Positions 41,216 through 49,415 of a DNA stretch of 64,000 bases are shown here, in pieces. The notes under the pieces were generated by a model. It was not told the DNA's origin and made no database searches. It saw only the letters and a program-made list of their open reading frames with translations. The stretch's first letter is position 1. Each line of letters begins with the position of its first letter. A program made the position numbers and the translations under genes. Source of the stretch: Sediminibacterium sp. KACHI17 (lineage in GTDB: Bacteria; Bacteroidota; Bacteroidia; Chitinophagales; Chitinophagaceae); the NCBI RefSeq assembly GCF_040362915.1, contig NZ_AP029612.1, positions 620,001-684,000 on the forward strand. The letters are read 5' to 3'.

Positions 41216-43327
41216 CTAGGAAGTGGGTTTCTCTTCAAGTTTTTCAACTACGACGAGATCTGACAGGTCGACGTGCATGGGTAGTAATCCAATTTGCACG
41301 ATGGCTCTTTTTCCCCGGATCTCTTTCACTTCCCCTACCTGGTAGTTCTTTCTCAACTTCACCAGCGAGCCTATTACAATTTGTTGATTGAGTTCTTTGT
41401 ATTTCAGGTCTACTTTTTTCGCCAGTTTATTTACAACAATGGTTTCTTTTTGCTTGAATAAAAGATGCTGTAAATTTTTGATGACCTCTTGCTTATTTTC
41501 TGATTTTTTCCAATCCAATACGATCTGTTTGAGTTTACGCTCCATATCTTTCAGGTACACAAGACGATCCTCAGTGATTCTGTTCTGCTGTTTCAATAAT
41601 TCCACTTGCTGACGATGTCGTTCTTTGTCCATCACCACTTCCATTTCCTTTTTCAAACGATCGTTTTCTCTGAGCAGTTTGTGGAGTTGCTTTTTTTCTT
41701 GCTCCAATTGCTGCAGATCTTGTTCGGTTCTATTCAACAAACGATCCAATTTGAAATGGTCTTCTTCTACCAGCTTTCGTGCTCTGTTGATCAGGTGTTG
41801 TGGCAATCCGATTCTTTCTGCAATCGCGAAAGTGTAGGAACTGCCGGGCTTACCAACGATCAGTTTATACATAGGCTGAAGATTGACTTCATCAAACTGC
41901 ATCGCACCATTGATGATACCTTTCGTATGATTGGCCATCACTTTCAAATTGAGATAGTGTGTAGTGACAACACCATATGCATGTTTGCGTGCCAATTCCT
42001 CCATGATCACTTCAGCGAAAGCACCACCCAGATTCGGATCACTTCCACTACCCAATTCATCAATAAAAAATAAAGTCTTTCCGTTAGCAGACTCAATAAA
42101 AGACTTCATGTGTAAAAGATGACTGCTGTAAGTGCTCAGTTCAAATTCAAGATTTTGGGTATCGCCGATGTGAATAAACAACTGCTTAAAAATACCCATC
42201 TGAGAATCCGGACTTACCGGCACCAATAATCCGCTTTGCAGTAAGAGCTGATTCAGTCCGATCGTTTTCATCGTTACTGTTTTACCACCTGCATTGGGCC
42301 CGCTGATGACTAGGATTCGGCTCTGTTCATCCAATGTAAGTGTGACGGGTATCGTTGGTTTATTGGCGGTCTTATTATACAACAGAAGCAAGGGATGAAA
42401 GGCATTGATCAAGTGTACATGCGCCTTGTCCGATAACTCAGGTAACTGTCCATTCATTTCAATGGCCAGTTTGGCTTTCGCTCTGATGAAATCATATTCT
42501 CCGGAGATCAATAAGTATTGAGAAAGCAATGGAGCATAAACGGATAAACGAGCAGTGAGTTGTCTGAGTATGCGTTGAACTTCTTTTAATTCATCATGCT
42601 CCAGTGCAAACACGGTATTATTCAGATCAATGGTTTCTTCCGGTTCAATGAAGGAAGTTTTTCTACTGTCACTTTCTCCATGTAGAATCCCTTTCACCTG
42701 ACGTTTATGTTCTGAAAAAACAGCAACAACTCTCCTGCCATTGCTAAAACTTTCATCAATGTCTGCTGTATATCCGGCCTTGGCCAATTTAGCGATCACT
42801 TTTTCAAACATTCTTCGCAATTCGTTTCTCTTGCGATAGAGGCTCATCCGTATCTTTTGAAGATCGGGTGAGGCATTGTCTTTTACATTTCCCTGTTCAT
42901 CGATCACCTCATCGATCATTTCAATGATCGTTTTCTCGTAATAAACATCTTTGATCACTTCAGCCATGGCCGGGAAAGCCTGTCTTCTTTCTGTATCAAA
43001 CCATCGAAAAATATTGGCAGTGTTTTCCGATAATTTCCTGATCTGTAACCACTGTTCTCCTGTGATCAGTGCACCGGGAATTCCCAATAAGCGAAGTTCC
43101 TGTTGTAAAGGGAGGGTAAAATCATTGGGGAAATACTGCGCCTGTTGAAGAATAGATTTGAATTCGAATGTTTGCTGCAGGGCTAATTGAATATATTCTT
43201 TGCGTGTATGGATCCTTAATTGGGCTGCTTTCTCACGGGCATGCAAGGTTTTACAGTGACTTTCCAATAAAGTTCTGACCTTATCAAATTCCAGTTGAGT
43301 CAAAGCTGTTTCAGGATACAAACGCAT
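41216..43327 (-). CDS. mutS2: MutS2-family ATPase lacking the Smr domain
   Basis: Homologue of MutS2, implicated in suppressing recombination or in ribosome rescue in other bacteria. 703 residues: helical core, Walker A VISGPNAGGKTVTMKT, Walker B LFFIDELGSGSDP, then a long coiled coil (about residues 520-620) and a small KOW-like segment (GSLVKLRKNYQVGEVKEIRG). The protein stops at LEEKPTS, where full-length MutS2 proteins go on to a C-terminal Smr nuclease domain. No Smr remnant is visible in the ~115 bases to the tRNA. A TACCTTTG box lies 23 bases upstream of the ATG. Confidence 0.93.
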   Translation of the reverse strand: MRLYPETALTQLEFDKVRTLLESHCKTLHAREKAAQLRIHTRKEYIQLALQQTFEFKSILQQAQYFPNDFTLPLQQELRLLGIPGALITGEQWLQIRKLSENTANIFRWFDTERRQAFPAMAEVIKDVYYEKTIIEMIDEVIDEQGNVKDNASPDLQKIRMSLYRKRNELRRMFEKVIAKLAKAGYTADIDESFSNGRRVVAVFSEHKRQVKGILHGESDSRKTSFIEPEETIDLNNTVFALEHDELKEVQRILRQLTARLSVYAPLLSQYLLISGEYDFIRAKAKLAIEMNGQLPELSDKAHVHLINAFHPLLLLYNKTANKPTIPVTLTLDEQSRILVISGPNAGGKTVTMKTIGLNQLLLQSGLLVPVSPDSQMGIFKQLFIHIGDTQNLEFELSTYSSHLLHMKSFIESANGKTLFFIDELGSGSDPNLGGAFAEVIMEELARKHAYGVVTTHYLNLKVMANHTKGIINGAMQFDEVNLQPMYKLIVGKPGSSYTFAIAERIGLPQHLINRARKLVEEDHFKLDRLLNRTEQDLQQLEQEKKQLHKLLRENDRLKKEMEVVMDKERHRQQVELLKQQNRITEDRLVYLKDMERKLKQIVLDWKKSENKQEVIKNLQHLLFKQKETIVVNKLAKKVDLKYKELNQQIVIGSLVKLRKNYQVGEVKEIRGKRAIVQIGLLPMHVDLSDLVVVEKLEEKPTS

Positions 43328-43350
43328 AATTCTGTACTACGATTAAGGCG

Positions 43351-43358
43351 CAAAGGTA
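43351..43358 (-). promoter_or_regulatory. TAnnTTTG -7 box for mutS2
   Basis: TACCTTTG on the minus strand, 23 bases before the ATG at 43327. Confidence 0.55.
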
Positions 43359-43363
43359 AAGGT

Positions 43364-43470
43364 GATCTTTGATCTTAGATCTGTGATTTTTTGATTTCCT
43401 TAATCAGGTGTAGGACATGAACCATCAGTTCACTAATCAAGCAATCAAAGATCAAAGAATCAGAGATTAA
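43364..43470. repeat. Intergenic inverted repeat (TTGATCTTTGATC words), divergent genes
   Basis: Left half (43364-43408) reiterates GATCTTTGATCTTAGATC and TGATTTTTTGATT words. The right half (43432-43470) is the complementary AATCAAGCAATCAAAGATCAAAG series. Pairing is imperfect with several offsets. It lies between divergent mutS2 and msrA; the remainder of the 220-base spacer holds only the mutS2 box. Confidence 0.65.
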
Positions 43471-43549
43471 CAACCCTTTTGTAAGGTTAGAACATTCATG
43501 CTGTCTATTTGTTATAGAATCAACACCTAATTTTATAAAAAAGGTTAAT

Positions 43550-44197
43550 ATGCGATTTATTTTGAGTGTAATGGTATGGGCAATTGTATTTGCTTCTTGT
43601 GCCCAACAGCCATCAAAAAAAGTAACAAATATGAATACGAAGGTGAATTATAGTGGTATCGTTACCGATACGGCTACATTTGGCGAAGGATGTTTTTGGT
43701 GTACAGAAGCTTTCTTTCAACGATTGGAAGGTGTATTGGAAGTAGTTAGTGGATATGGTGGTGGATTTGTGGAGAATCCGACCTATGAACAGGTATGTGA
43801 TAAGAATACGGGTCATGTGGAGCTGGCACGGATCGTTTATGATCCTTCAAAGATCACTTATGATGAGCTTTTAGAGGTTTTTTGGAAGACCCACGATCCT
43901 ACAACTCCAAATCAGCAAGGCAATGATATTGGGCCACAGTATCGAAGTGTGGTTTATTATCACAACGAAACACAAAAACAAAAAGCGGAACAATACAAAG
44001 CATTATTGGATAAAAGTGGTGCCTGGGATAAACCCATCGTTACTACCATTGAACCTTTCAAGAATTTTTATCTGGCAGAAAACTATCATCAAAACTATTA
44101 CAATGACAATCCCAATCAGGGATATTGCAGATTTGTGATCAGACCTAAATTGGAGAAATTCGAGAAGGTGTTCAAAGACAAGTTAAAGAAGCAATAA
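43550..44197 (+). CDS. msrA: Peptide methionine sulfoxide reductase A, lipoprotein form
   Basis: Reduces S-methionine sulfoxide in proteins. 215 residues. The N-terminus MRFILSVMVWAIVFASC is a lipoprotein signal (Cys17), so the enzyme acts in the envelope. The catalytic motif GEGCFWCTEAFFQ is present, followed by GYGGG and HVELARIVYDP. The C-terminal region has the EPFKNFYLAENYHQNYY block. Its likely electron source is an envelope thioredoxin-fold protein. It ends ahead of a strong hairpin terminator. Confidence 0.95.
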   Translation: MRFILSVMVWAIVFASCAQQPSKKVTNMNTKVNYSGIVTDTATFGEGCFWCTEAFFQRLEGVLEVVSGYGGGFVENPTYEQVCDKNTGHVELARIVYDPSKITYDELLEVFWKTHDPTTPNQQGNDIGPQYRSVVYYHNETQKQKAEQYKALLDKSGAWDKPIVTTIEPFKNFYLAENYHQNYYNDNPNQGYCRFVIRPKLEKFEKVFKDKLKKQ

Positions 44198-44213
44198 TTG
44201 AAGTGTGTTGAGT

Positions 44214-44268
44214 AAAGCCACAGATTCACAGATTAAAGAACTAATCTGTGAATCTGTGGCTTCTTTTT
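44214..44268 (+). terminator. Strong hairpin terminator after msrA (CACAGATT words)
   Basis: AAAGCCACAGATTCACAGATTA (44214-44235) pairs with 44242-44263 at 21 of 22 positions, six-base loop, then a TTCTTTTTTG run. The stem is a tandem ACAGATTC word, so it combines the word-repeat architecture with an intrinsic terminator. Confidence 0.88.
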
Positions 44269-44354
44269 TGCTTTTATTTAGCAGCTACCCCAGTAAAATC
44301 TGTTTAAACTAGTTTTCTGCACCTTATTTTTACAGGAATCTATCGAACAGGCCC

Positions 44355-45848
44355 ATGGGAAGTATTCGTAAACAAACCATCATTTCCAGCGTACTGGTTT
44401 ATATTGGTTTTGCCATTGGGTTTGTCAATCATTATTTCTACACCAAAAATGGTTCTTTTACCCCCGAGCAGTTTGGTCTGACGCGTATTTTCTTTGATTT
44501 CGCACAAAATATGATGGCTTTTGGAGCCTTGGGTGTCATTCCGGTCATCTATAAATTCTACCCTTATTATAAGGATAATCTTGAGCCTCGCAAGATCGAT
44601 CTGATGAGTTGGGCCATGTTGGCATCGATCATTGGATTTGTCATTGTATTGGTCAGTGGTTTTGTATTTCAACCATTTTTTGTAGAAAAGTACCAAGAGA
44701 AATCCCCTTTAATCCTGAATTACTATTACTGGATGTTTCCATTCGCCATGGGGATGTTATTCTTTTCTGTGATAGAAGGATTTAGCTGGGCATTGCAATT
44801 ATCTGTGGTATCCAACTTCTTAAAGGAGACATTACTCAGGGTTATTACCAGTGTATTGATCGGACTATTTTATTTCAAATGGATCAGTTTCACCGTGTTC
44901 ATCTACCTCTTTGCATTTCAATACCTAGCTATCTTTTTATTTCTATTCATCTACCTATTACGCAGTGGTCACCTTCACTTTCATTTTAAAATCAGCAGGG
45001 TAACCAGGAAGTTCTGGAAAAAGATACTCTCAATGCAGATCCTGATTTATGGAGGCACATTGATCGCATCTGTTGCTGCAACCATTGATAGCTTTATCAT
45101 TGCGGGTTTTCAAGGACTTACAGCTGTCGGTATTTTTGTGTTTGCACAATTCACGGCGAATGTTATTCAGGTTCCGCAGAGAAGTATTCAGGCAGTTTCC
45201 TCGAGCTTTCTTTCCAGGGCTTGGAAAGACAAAAACTATGGCGAGATTCATCGCATCTATTCAAGATCCTGTATCAATCTGTTATTGATGTCATTATTCA
45301 TTTTCGGTAATATATGGCTGAATGCAGAAGAGGGCATCAAAGTGTTGAATATTCAGCAAGATTATCTGAATAGTTTGAATGTTATTTTCATTTTAGGGAT
45401 TGTACGAATTATTGATGCGGGCACCGGTTTGAATGCCATGGTTATCAATACCTCAACTTATTGGCGATTTGATTTCATCAGTGGAGTGGTGTTGATCGGG
45501 CTTCGATTACCACTAACTTATTTCATGATCAAAGAGTATGGCATTATCGGATCGGCTTATGCCGAATTGATAGCGTATGCTACCTATAATTTTATACGCT
45601 ATGAATTTCTGAGACGGAAATTCAATATGCAGCCATTTACCATGAAGACCTTGTATTCTCTATTGTTAGCTGTTGCAGCTTATTTTATCTGTAAACAGTC
45701 TTTCAGTGCTTTGAGTGGCTGGATAGCAATTATTTGTAATGCGGTTGTCTTTTCGGGTATTATGATCGCAGGAATATTTGTCTTCAAGCTAACCCCTGAT
45801 GCCATGCAGTTGTATCATGTCGTGAAGAAAAGATGGAGCAATGAGTAG
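44355..45848 (+). CDS. Polysaccharide flippase-like membrane protein (MOP/Wzx group)
   Basis: 497-residue membrane protein with about fourteen hydrophobic helices, of the oligosaccharidyl-lipid flippase/polysaccharide-biosynthesis group. It starts MGSIRKQTIISSVLVYIGFAIGFVNHYFY, a typical first helix of Wzx-like proteins, and ends with a basic cytoplasmic tail. It probably moves a lipid-linked sugar across the inner membrane. No glycosyltransferase cluster surrounds it, so the substrate is unknown. ATG at 44355. Confidence 0.86.
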   Translation: MGSIRKQTIISSVLVYIGFAIGFVNHYFYTKNGSFTPEQFGLTRIFFDFAQNMMAFGALGVIPVIYKFYPYYKDNLEPRKIDLMSWAMLASIIGFVIVLVSGFVFQPFFVEKYQEKSPLILNYYYWMFPFAMGMLFFSVIEGFSWALQLSVVSNFLKETLLRVITSVLIGLFYFKWISFTVFIYLFAFQYLAIFLFLFIYLLRSGHLHFHFKISRVTRKFWKKILSMQILIYGGTLIASVAATIDSFIIAGFQGLTAVGIFVFAQFTANVIQVPQRSIQAVSSSFLSRAWKDKNYGEIHRIYSRSCINLLLMSLFIFGNIWLNAEEGIKVLNIQQDYLNSLNVIFILGIVRIIDAGTGLNAMVINTSTYWRFDFISGVVLIGLRLPLTYFMIKEYGIIGSAYAELIAYATYNFIRYEFLRRKFNMQPFTMKTLYSLLLAVAAYFICKQSFSALSGWIAIICNAVVFSGIMIAGIFVFKLTPDAMQLYHVVKKRWSNE

Positions 45849-45925
45849 TTGGAATCTTGCTTTCGACTTTCTTTATTGTATCGAAGATATATTTCTTACA
45901 AAAATCTGAAATCTGCGATCTGCCA

Positions 45926-46678
45926 TTATAATATAACGTACTCCCCTTTTTTGTTTACGGAGATCAATGGCAGCTTTTTGTTTTCTTCGAAGTAGTCATA
46001 TACTTCTTTTAAACGGGTTGAGAACTTTTGGTATTCTTTATCTTCTTTACTATTTCTATCCAAGTACTCCTGACTTCTATTATTGCTGAAACGAACCGGA
46101 TAAATATGAACAGGTATGAAGTCTTGTCCCTGATTACGGGCATGTGAGGCCAACACATACAATTCTTCGATCTGATCGTTCTGAATTGGGATACATCCTA
46201 CGGTGATACAACTACCATGAATGTATATATCACTTCCCGGTTTGATGGAATCACTTAAAAGCAGATCTGATGCATTGGGGTAATTCAATCCCAATGATAA
46301 GTGATACATGCTTTTGGGATTGAATTCATTGATATAGTAAAATCCTTCCGGCACCTGATAATCACCCTCCATTCTTTTCGGCCCAAGCGTTCCTGAAAGC
46401 GCGCATATCTTATAGGTTTTGAATAACTTATAAGGTTCTGCTGAAGTATTTCTTACCCATACTTCCAATTGACTATCATACTTAAAGCTTCGGATATAAA
46501 CATCTTTTGCGGGCCATTGAAGTTTAGCATTTGCGAACTGTTTCTTCAAACTATCTTCTTTGGAGCGAATGGCCTGTGCAACCCTGGGAAACACACGTTG
46601 ATTTTCAATAAAACCTGACTGTCCGTTGACGGATACCGCGGTCATCAATATTGAAAGAAATAACAGGGGGTATTTCAT
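45926..46678 (-). CDS. Exported L,D-transpeptidase (YkuD family)
   Basis: Peptidoglycan-modifying or anchoring L,D-transpeptidase. 250 residues with a signal peptide (MKYPLLFLSILMTAVSVNGQ). The catalytic region reads DIYIHGSCITVGCIPIQNDQIEELYVLA, matching His-Gly...Cys of YkuD proteins, preceded by the strand PEGFYYINEFNPKS. It ends next to the flippase gene (convergent, 77 bases apart). Confidence 0.9.
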   Translation of the reverse strand: MKYPLLFLSILMTAVSVNGQSGFIENQRVFPRVAQAIRSKEDSLKKQFANAKLQWPAKDVYIRSFKYDSQLEVWVRNTSAEPYKLFKTYKICALSGTLGPKRMEGDYQVPEGFYYINEFNPKSMYHLSLGLNYPNASDLLLSDSIKPGSDIYIHGSCITVGCIPIQNDQIEELYVLASHARNQGQDFIPVHIYPVRFSNNRSQEYLDRNSKEDKEYQKFSTRLKEVYDYFEENKKLPLISVNKKGEYVIL

Positions 46679-46760
46679 TATTGCAAAATACTAAATGATC
46701 AAGATGTGATTGTTGAAGCTACTGTTAAATTGAAACGTTGGCAAGTTAGGATTATTGTAT

Positions 46761-46795
46761 AAAAAGACCGGAATCGTTGCGAAGATTCCGGTCTT
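46761..46795 (-). terminator. Rho-independent terminator after hppD
   Basis: Perfect 12-base stem AAGACCGGAATC/GATTCCGGTCTT with an 8-base loop, followed in the minus direction by TTTTT. Confidence 0.92.
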
Positions 46796-46810
46796 ATAAT
46801 TTCCTTTCAA

Positions 46811-47938
46811 TTATAGGTTTCCTCTATCCGCCTGTTCTCTTTCAATGGCTTCAAATAAGGCTTTAAAATTACCTTTTCCGAAACTCTTAGCCCCTTTCCG
46901 CTGAATGATCTCAAAGAAAAGTGTAGGCCTGTCTTCAACGGGCTTGGTAAAAATTTGTAATAAGTATCCTTCATCATCTCTATCCACCAAGATTCCCAGA
47001 TCACGCAAAGGATTTAGGTCTTCATCGATATGTCCTACTCTATCCAATAAATCATCATAATAGGTGGTAGGAACTTTTAAAAACTCAACACCTCTGTTTT
47101 GAAGATCGGTGACGGTTCTGACAATATCATTTGTTGCCAGTGCCACATGTTGACAGCCTTCTCCATTATAAAAATCGAGGTACTCTTCTACCTGTGATTT
47201 TTTCTTTCCTTCTGCAGGTTCATTGATCGGGAACTTTACGAATCCGTTTCCATTACTCATCACCTTACTCATCAACGCTGAGTACTCGGTTGAGATATCG
47301 TTATCATCAAAACTGAGGATATTCTTAAAGCCCATCACATCTTCATAAAACTTAACCCAAGGATTCATTTGATTCCATCCTACATTACCCACACAATGAT
47401 CGACGTACAGTAATCCCGTTTCACTTGGATTATAATGACTCTCCCATTTTCTGTATCCAGGTAAGAATGCACCGGTATAATTTGTTCTTTCAATAAAAAG
47501 GTGTACAGTATCTCCATAAGTATGGATACCGCTGATGACTACTTCTCCGAATTCATCTTTTAATCGTTGCGGTTCCATATAGCTCTTACCACCGCGCTGT
47601 GTTGTTTGTTTCCAGGCATCCGTAGCATCGTTTACTTTCAATGCCAATACCTTCACACCATCTCCGTGTTTGTATACATGATCTGCTATCGGATTATCGG
47701 TACGCAGTGCGGTTGTAAAAACAAAAGTCAATTTGTTTTGTCTGACAGCATAGCTGGCACGATCTTTTACCCCTGTTTCAGGTCCGGCATAAGCCAAACT
47801 TTGAAAGCCAAAAGCTGTTTTATAAAAATGAGCGGCTTGCTTTGCATTGCCGACATAAAATTCAACATAATCAGTGCCCAATAAGGGTAAAAAATCAGTA
47901 GTAGTAGACTGTACTGCAGAAGTTACAATCGATTCCAT
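46811..47938 (-). CDS. hppD: 4-hydroxyphenylpyruvate dioxygenase
   Basis: Fe(II) enzyme converting 4-hydroxyphenylpyruvate to homogentisate in tyrosine breakdown. 375 residues with two vicinal-oxygen-chelate domains. The iron ligands lie in VDHCVGNVGWNQM, CQHVALATNDIV and the C-terminal FFEIIQRKG. It is transcribed after a candidate 28-residue leader ORF and a hairpin, so control by attenuation is conceivable. No homogentisate dioxygenase is adjacent. Confidence 0.96.
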   Translation of the reverse strand: MESIVTSAVQSTTTDFLPLLGTDYVEFYVGNAKQAAHFYKTAFGFQSLAYAGPETGVKDRASYAVRQNKLTFVFTTALRTDNPIADHVYKHGDGVKVLALKVNDATDAWKQTTQRGGKSYMEPQRLKDEFGEVVISGIHTYGDTVHLFIERTNYTGAFLPGYRKWESHYNPSETGLLYVDHCVGNVGWNQMNPWVKFYEDVMGFKNILSFDDNDISTEYSALMSKVMSNGNGFVKFPINEPAEGKKKSQVEEYLDFYNGEGCQHVALATNDIVRTVTDLQNRGVEFLKVPTTYYDDLLDRVGHIDEDLNPLRDLGILVDRDDEGYLLQIFTKPVEDRPTLFFEIIQRKGAKSFGKGNFKALFEAIEREQADRGNL

Positions 47939-47969
47939 ACAATATGTTTATAAAATGAATGAATAGGGA

Positions 47970-47996
47970 GAAAATCTTTGTCGTCAAAGACAAGAT
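47970..47996 (-). promoter_or_regulatory. Hairpin between leader ORF and hppD
   Basis: ATCTTTGTC (about 47974-47982) pairs with GACAAGAT (about 47989-47996) with one bulge, and overlaps the leader ORF stop. It is a candidate attenuator stem, weak on its own. Confidence 0.35.
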
Positions 47997-48082
47997 CAGG
48001 CATCCATGGCCAATGCTTCCATCAGCAGACAATAACATCCGCGTTTGTCACCGAAGACTTTATGAGGATAATCAGGTAGCAT
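47996..48082 (-). CDS. Candidate 28-residue small ORF ahead of hppD
   Basis: Minus-strand ATG at 48082, peptide starting MLPDYPHKVFGDKRG and ending LLMEALAMDA, stop TGA at 47998-47996. A TAACTTTG box ends four bases before its ATG, giving a leaderless arrangement. It uses codons like those of neighbouring genes and contains two Tyr, one Phe and a CYC group. No family recognised. It lies 57 bases ahead of hppD and could be a leader peptide or a small protein. Confidence 0.5.
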   Translation of the reverse strand: MLPDYPHKVFGDKRGCYCLLMEALAMDA

Positions 48083-48086
48083 GGTT

Positions 48087-48094
48087 CAAAGTTA
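48087..48094 (-). promoter_or_regulatory. TAnnTTTG -7 box of the small ORF/hppD unit
   Basis: TAACTTTG on the minus strand, four bases (AACC) before the small ORF ATG. Confidence 0.6.
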
Positions 48095-48206
48095 GGGATT
48101 TTGGGGATAGATAATGGGTTATGGACGATGGGTTATCGGATTTAGAAACCCTTCTTCAACATCAAAAAATAACCTATCACCCACGACCCATACCCTAGTA
48201 CCCAGT
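48093..48206. repeat. Inverted repeat (ATGGGTTATGG words) between divergent promoters
   Basis: Left side has TAATGGGTTATGGACGATGG (48110-48129) and related words; right side (48169-48195) is the imperfect complement, ATAACCTATCACCCACGACC. It occupies the space between the hppD-side box (48087-48094) and the purK-side box (48213-48220). Confidence 0.65.
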
Positions 48207-48212
48207 TCCCCT

Positions 48213-48220
48213 TATCTTCG
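48213..48220 (+). promoter_or_regulatory. Near-consensus -7 box for purK
   Basis: TATCTTCG (one mismatch to TAnnTTTG), five bases before the purK ATG. Confidence 0.45.
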
Positions 48221-48225
48221 CAGAC

Positions 48226-49347
48226 ATGAAAGCAGGAATTCTTGGAGGTGGCCAGTTGGGCCGTATGCTGTTACAAGCAGCAGCCAATTACACAGTAGAA
48301 ACTTGGGTAATGGAAAACGACCCTAATTGTCCGGCCGCGCATCTTTGTCACCATTTTGTTCTGGGAAATATCAATGATTTTGATGCAGTATATGCATTTG
48401 GGAAAGGGCTGGATGTTCTTACCATCGAAATTGAGTCGGTGAATGTGGATGCATTAGAAAAACTCGAAGCTGAAGGCGTTAAAGTGTATCCCAAACCCTC
48501 TGCGATCAGAACGATCAAAAATAAGATCCTTCAAAAGCAATTCTATGAATCAAATGATATCCCTACTTCCTCATTTGTTATCACAGAAAAGCTGAGTGAT
48601 CTAAAAGACCACACTGCTTTTTTACCGGCTGTTCATAAGATCGGACAAGGTGGATATGATGGAAAAGGTGTTCAGATCATTCGTGATGAGCAAGAAATAG
48701 AAAAAGGATTTGATGCACCAGCGGTACTTGAAAAAATGGTGCCTATACATAAAGAGATCGCAATGATCGTTGCGATGAATGATAAAGGAGAAACAGCATT
48801 GTATCCTCCTGCTGAAATGGTATTTGATCCTGTGTTAAATTTATTGGATTATCAATTGAGTCCTGCATCACTTCCGGAAAAAGTATTTTGGAAAGCAGAA
48901 GCCATCGCTTTACGTGTGGTAAAAGGGTTGAATAGCCCGGGATTATTTGCTGTAGAACTTTTTGTTGATAAGAATGAAGAAGTGTTGGTCAATGAAACAG
49001 CACCACGTGTACATAACAGCGGGCATCATACCATTGAAGCCAATTATTCCAGTCAATATGATATGTTATGGCGTATCATGTTAGGTTATCCCTTGGGAAA
49101 TACTGATGCGATACTTCCATCTGCCATTGTAAATCTTCTCGGCGCCGAAGGATATTCCGGTGAAGCAGTTTATGAAAACCTTGACGAGGTCTTAAAAATG
49201 GATAATGTTTTTGTACATCTCTATGGAAAAAAGCAGACAAAACCCGGTAGAAAAATGGGGCATGTTACCATTATGCACAAAGACTATCAGGATCTAACAC
49301 ACAAGGCGAATAAGATCAAACATTTATTGAAGGTCATTAGCACATAA
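48226..49347 (+). CDS. purK: 5-(carboxyamino)imidazole ribonucleotide synthase PurK
   Basis: ATP-grasp enzyme carboxylating AIR to N5-CAIR in purine synthesis. 373 residues: N-terminal GILGGGQLGRMLLQAA, the ATP-grasp stretch HKIGQGGYDGKGVQII and the catalytic block ELFVDKNEEVLVNETAPRVHNSGHHTIEA. PurE is not adjacent. A -7-like box lies five bases before the ATG, so the message may lack a leader. Confidence 0.97.
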   Translation: MKAGILGGGQLGRMLLQAAANYTVETWVMENDPNCPAAHLCHHFVLGNINDFDAVYAFGKGLDVLTIEIESVNVDALEKLEAEGVKVYPKPSAIRTIKNKILQKQFYESNDIPTSSFVITEKLSDLKDHTAFLPAVHKIGQGGYDGKGVQIIRDEQEIEKGFDAPAVLEKMVPIHKEIAMIVAMNDKGETALYPPAEMVFDPVLNLLDYQLSPASLPEKVFWKAEAIALRVVKGLNSPGLFAVELFVDKNEEVLVNETAPRVHNSGHHTIEANYSSQYDMLWRIMLGYPLGNTDAILPSAIVNLLGAEGYSGEAVYENLDEVLKMDNVFVHLYGKKQTKPGRKMGHVTIMHKDYQDLTHKANKIKHLLKVIST

Positions 49348-49351
49348 TTTT

Positions 49352-49406
49352 AATGTCAGATGTCAGATTTGATTTTATAAATGAACCCAATCTGACATCT
49401 CACATT
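49352..49406. repeat. Intergenic inverted repeat (GTCAGATGTCAGAT words)
   Basis: AATGTCAGATGTCAGATTTG (49352-49371) pairs with the complement of 49387-49406 at about 17 of 20 positions, loop 15 bases. It starts five bases after the purK stop, in a convergent space. Confidence 0.78.
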
Positions 49407-49415
49407 TCTCATTCA

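Noticed and set aside
41053..41247. 64-residue reading across the tRNA and the mutS2 end, as a possible lost Smr domain
   Set aside because: Most of it is the tRNA gene, and no Smr motif is visible.
41606..42073. 155-residue reading opposite mutS2
   Set aside because: Phe/Leu/Gln-rich antisense of the coiled-coil coding region; no independent support.
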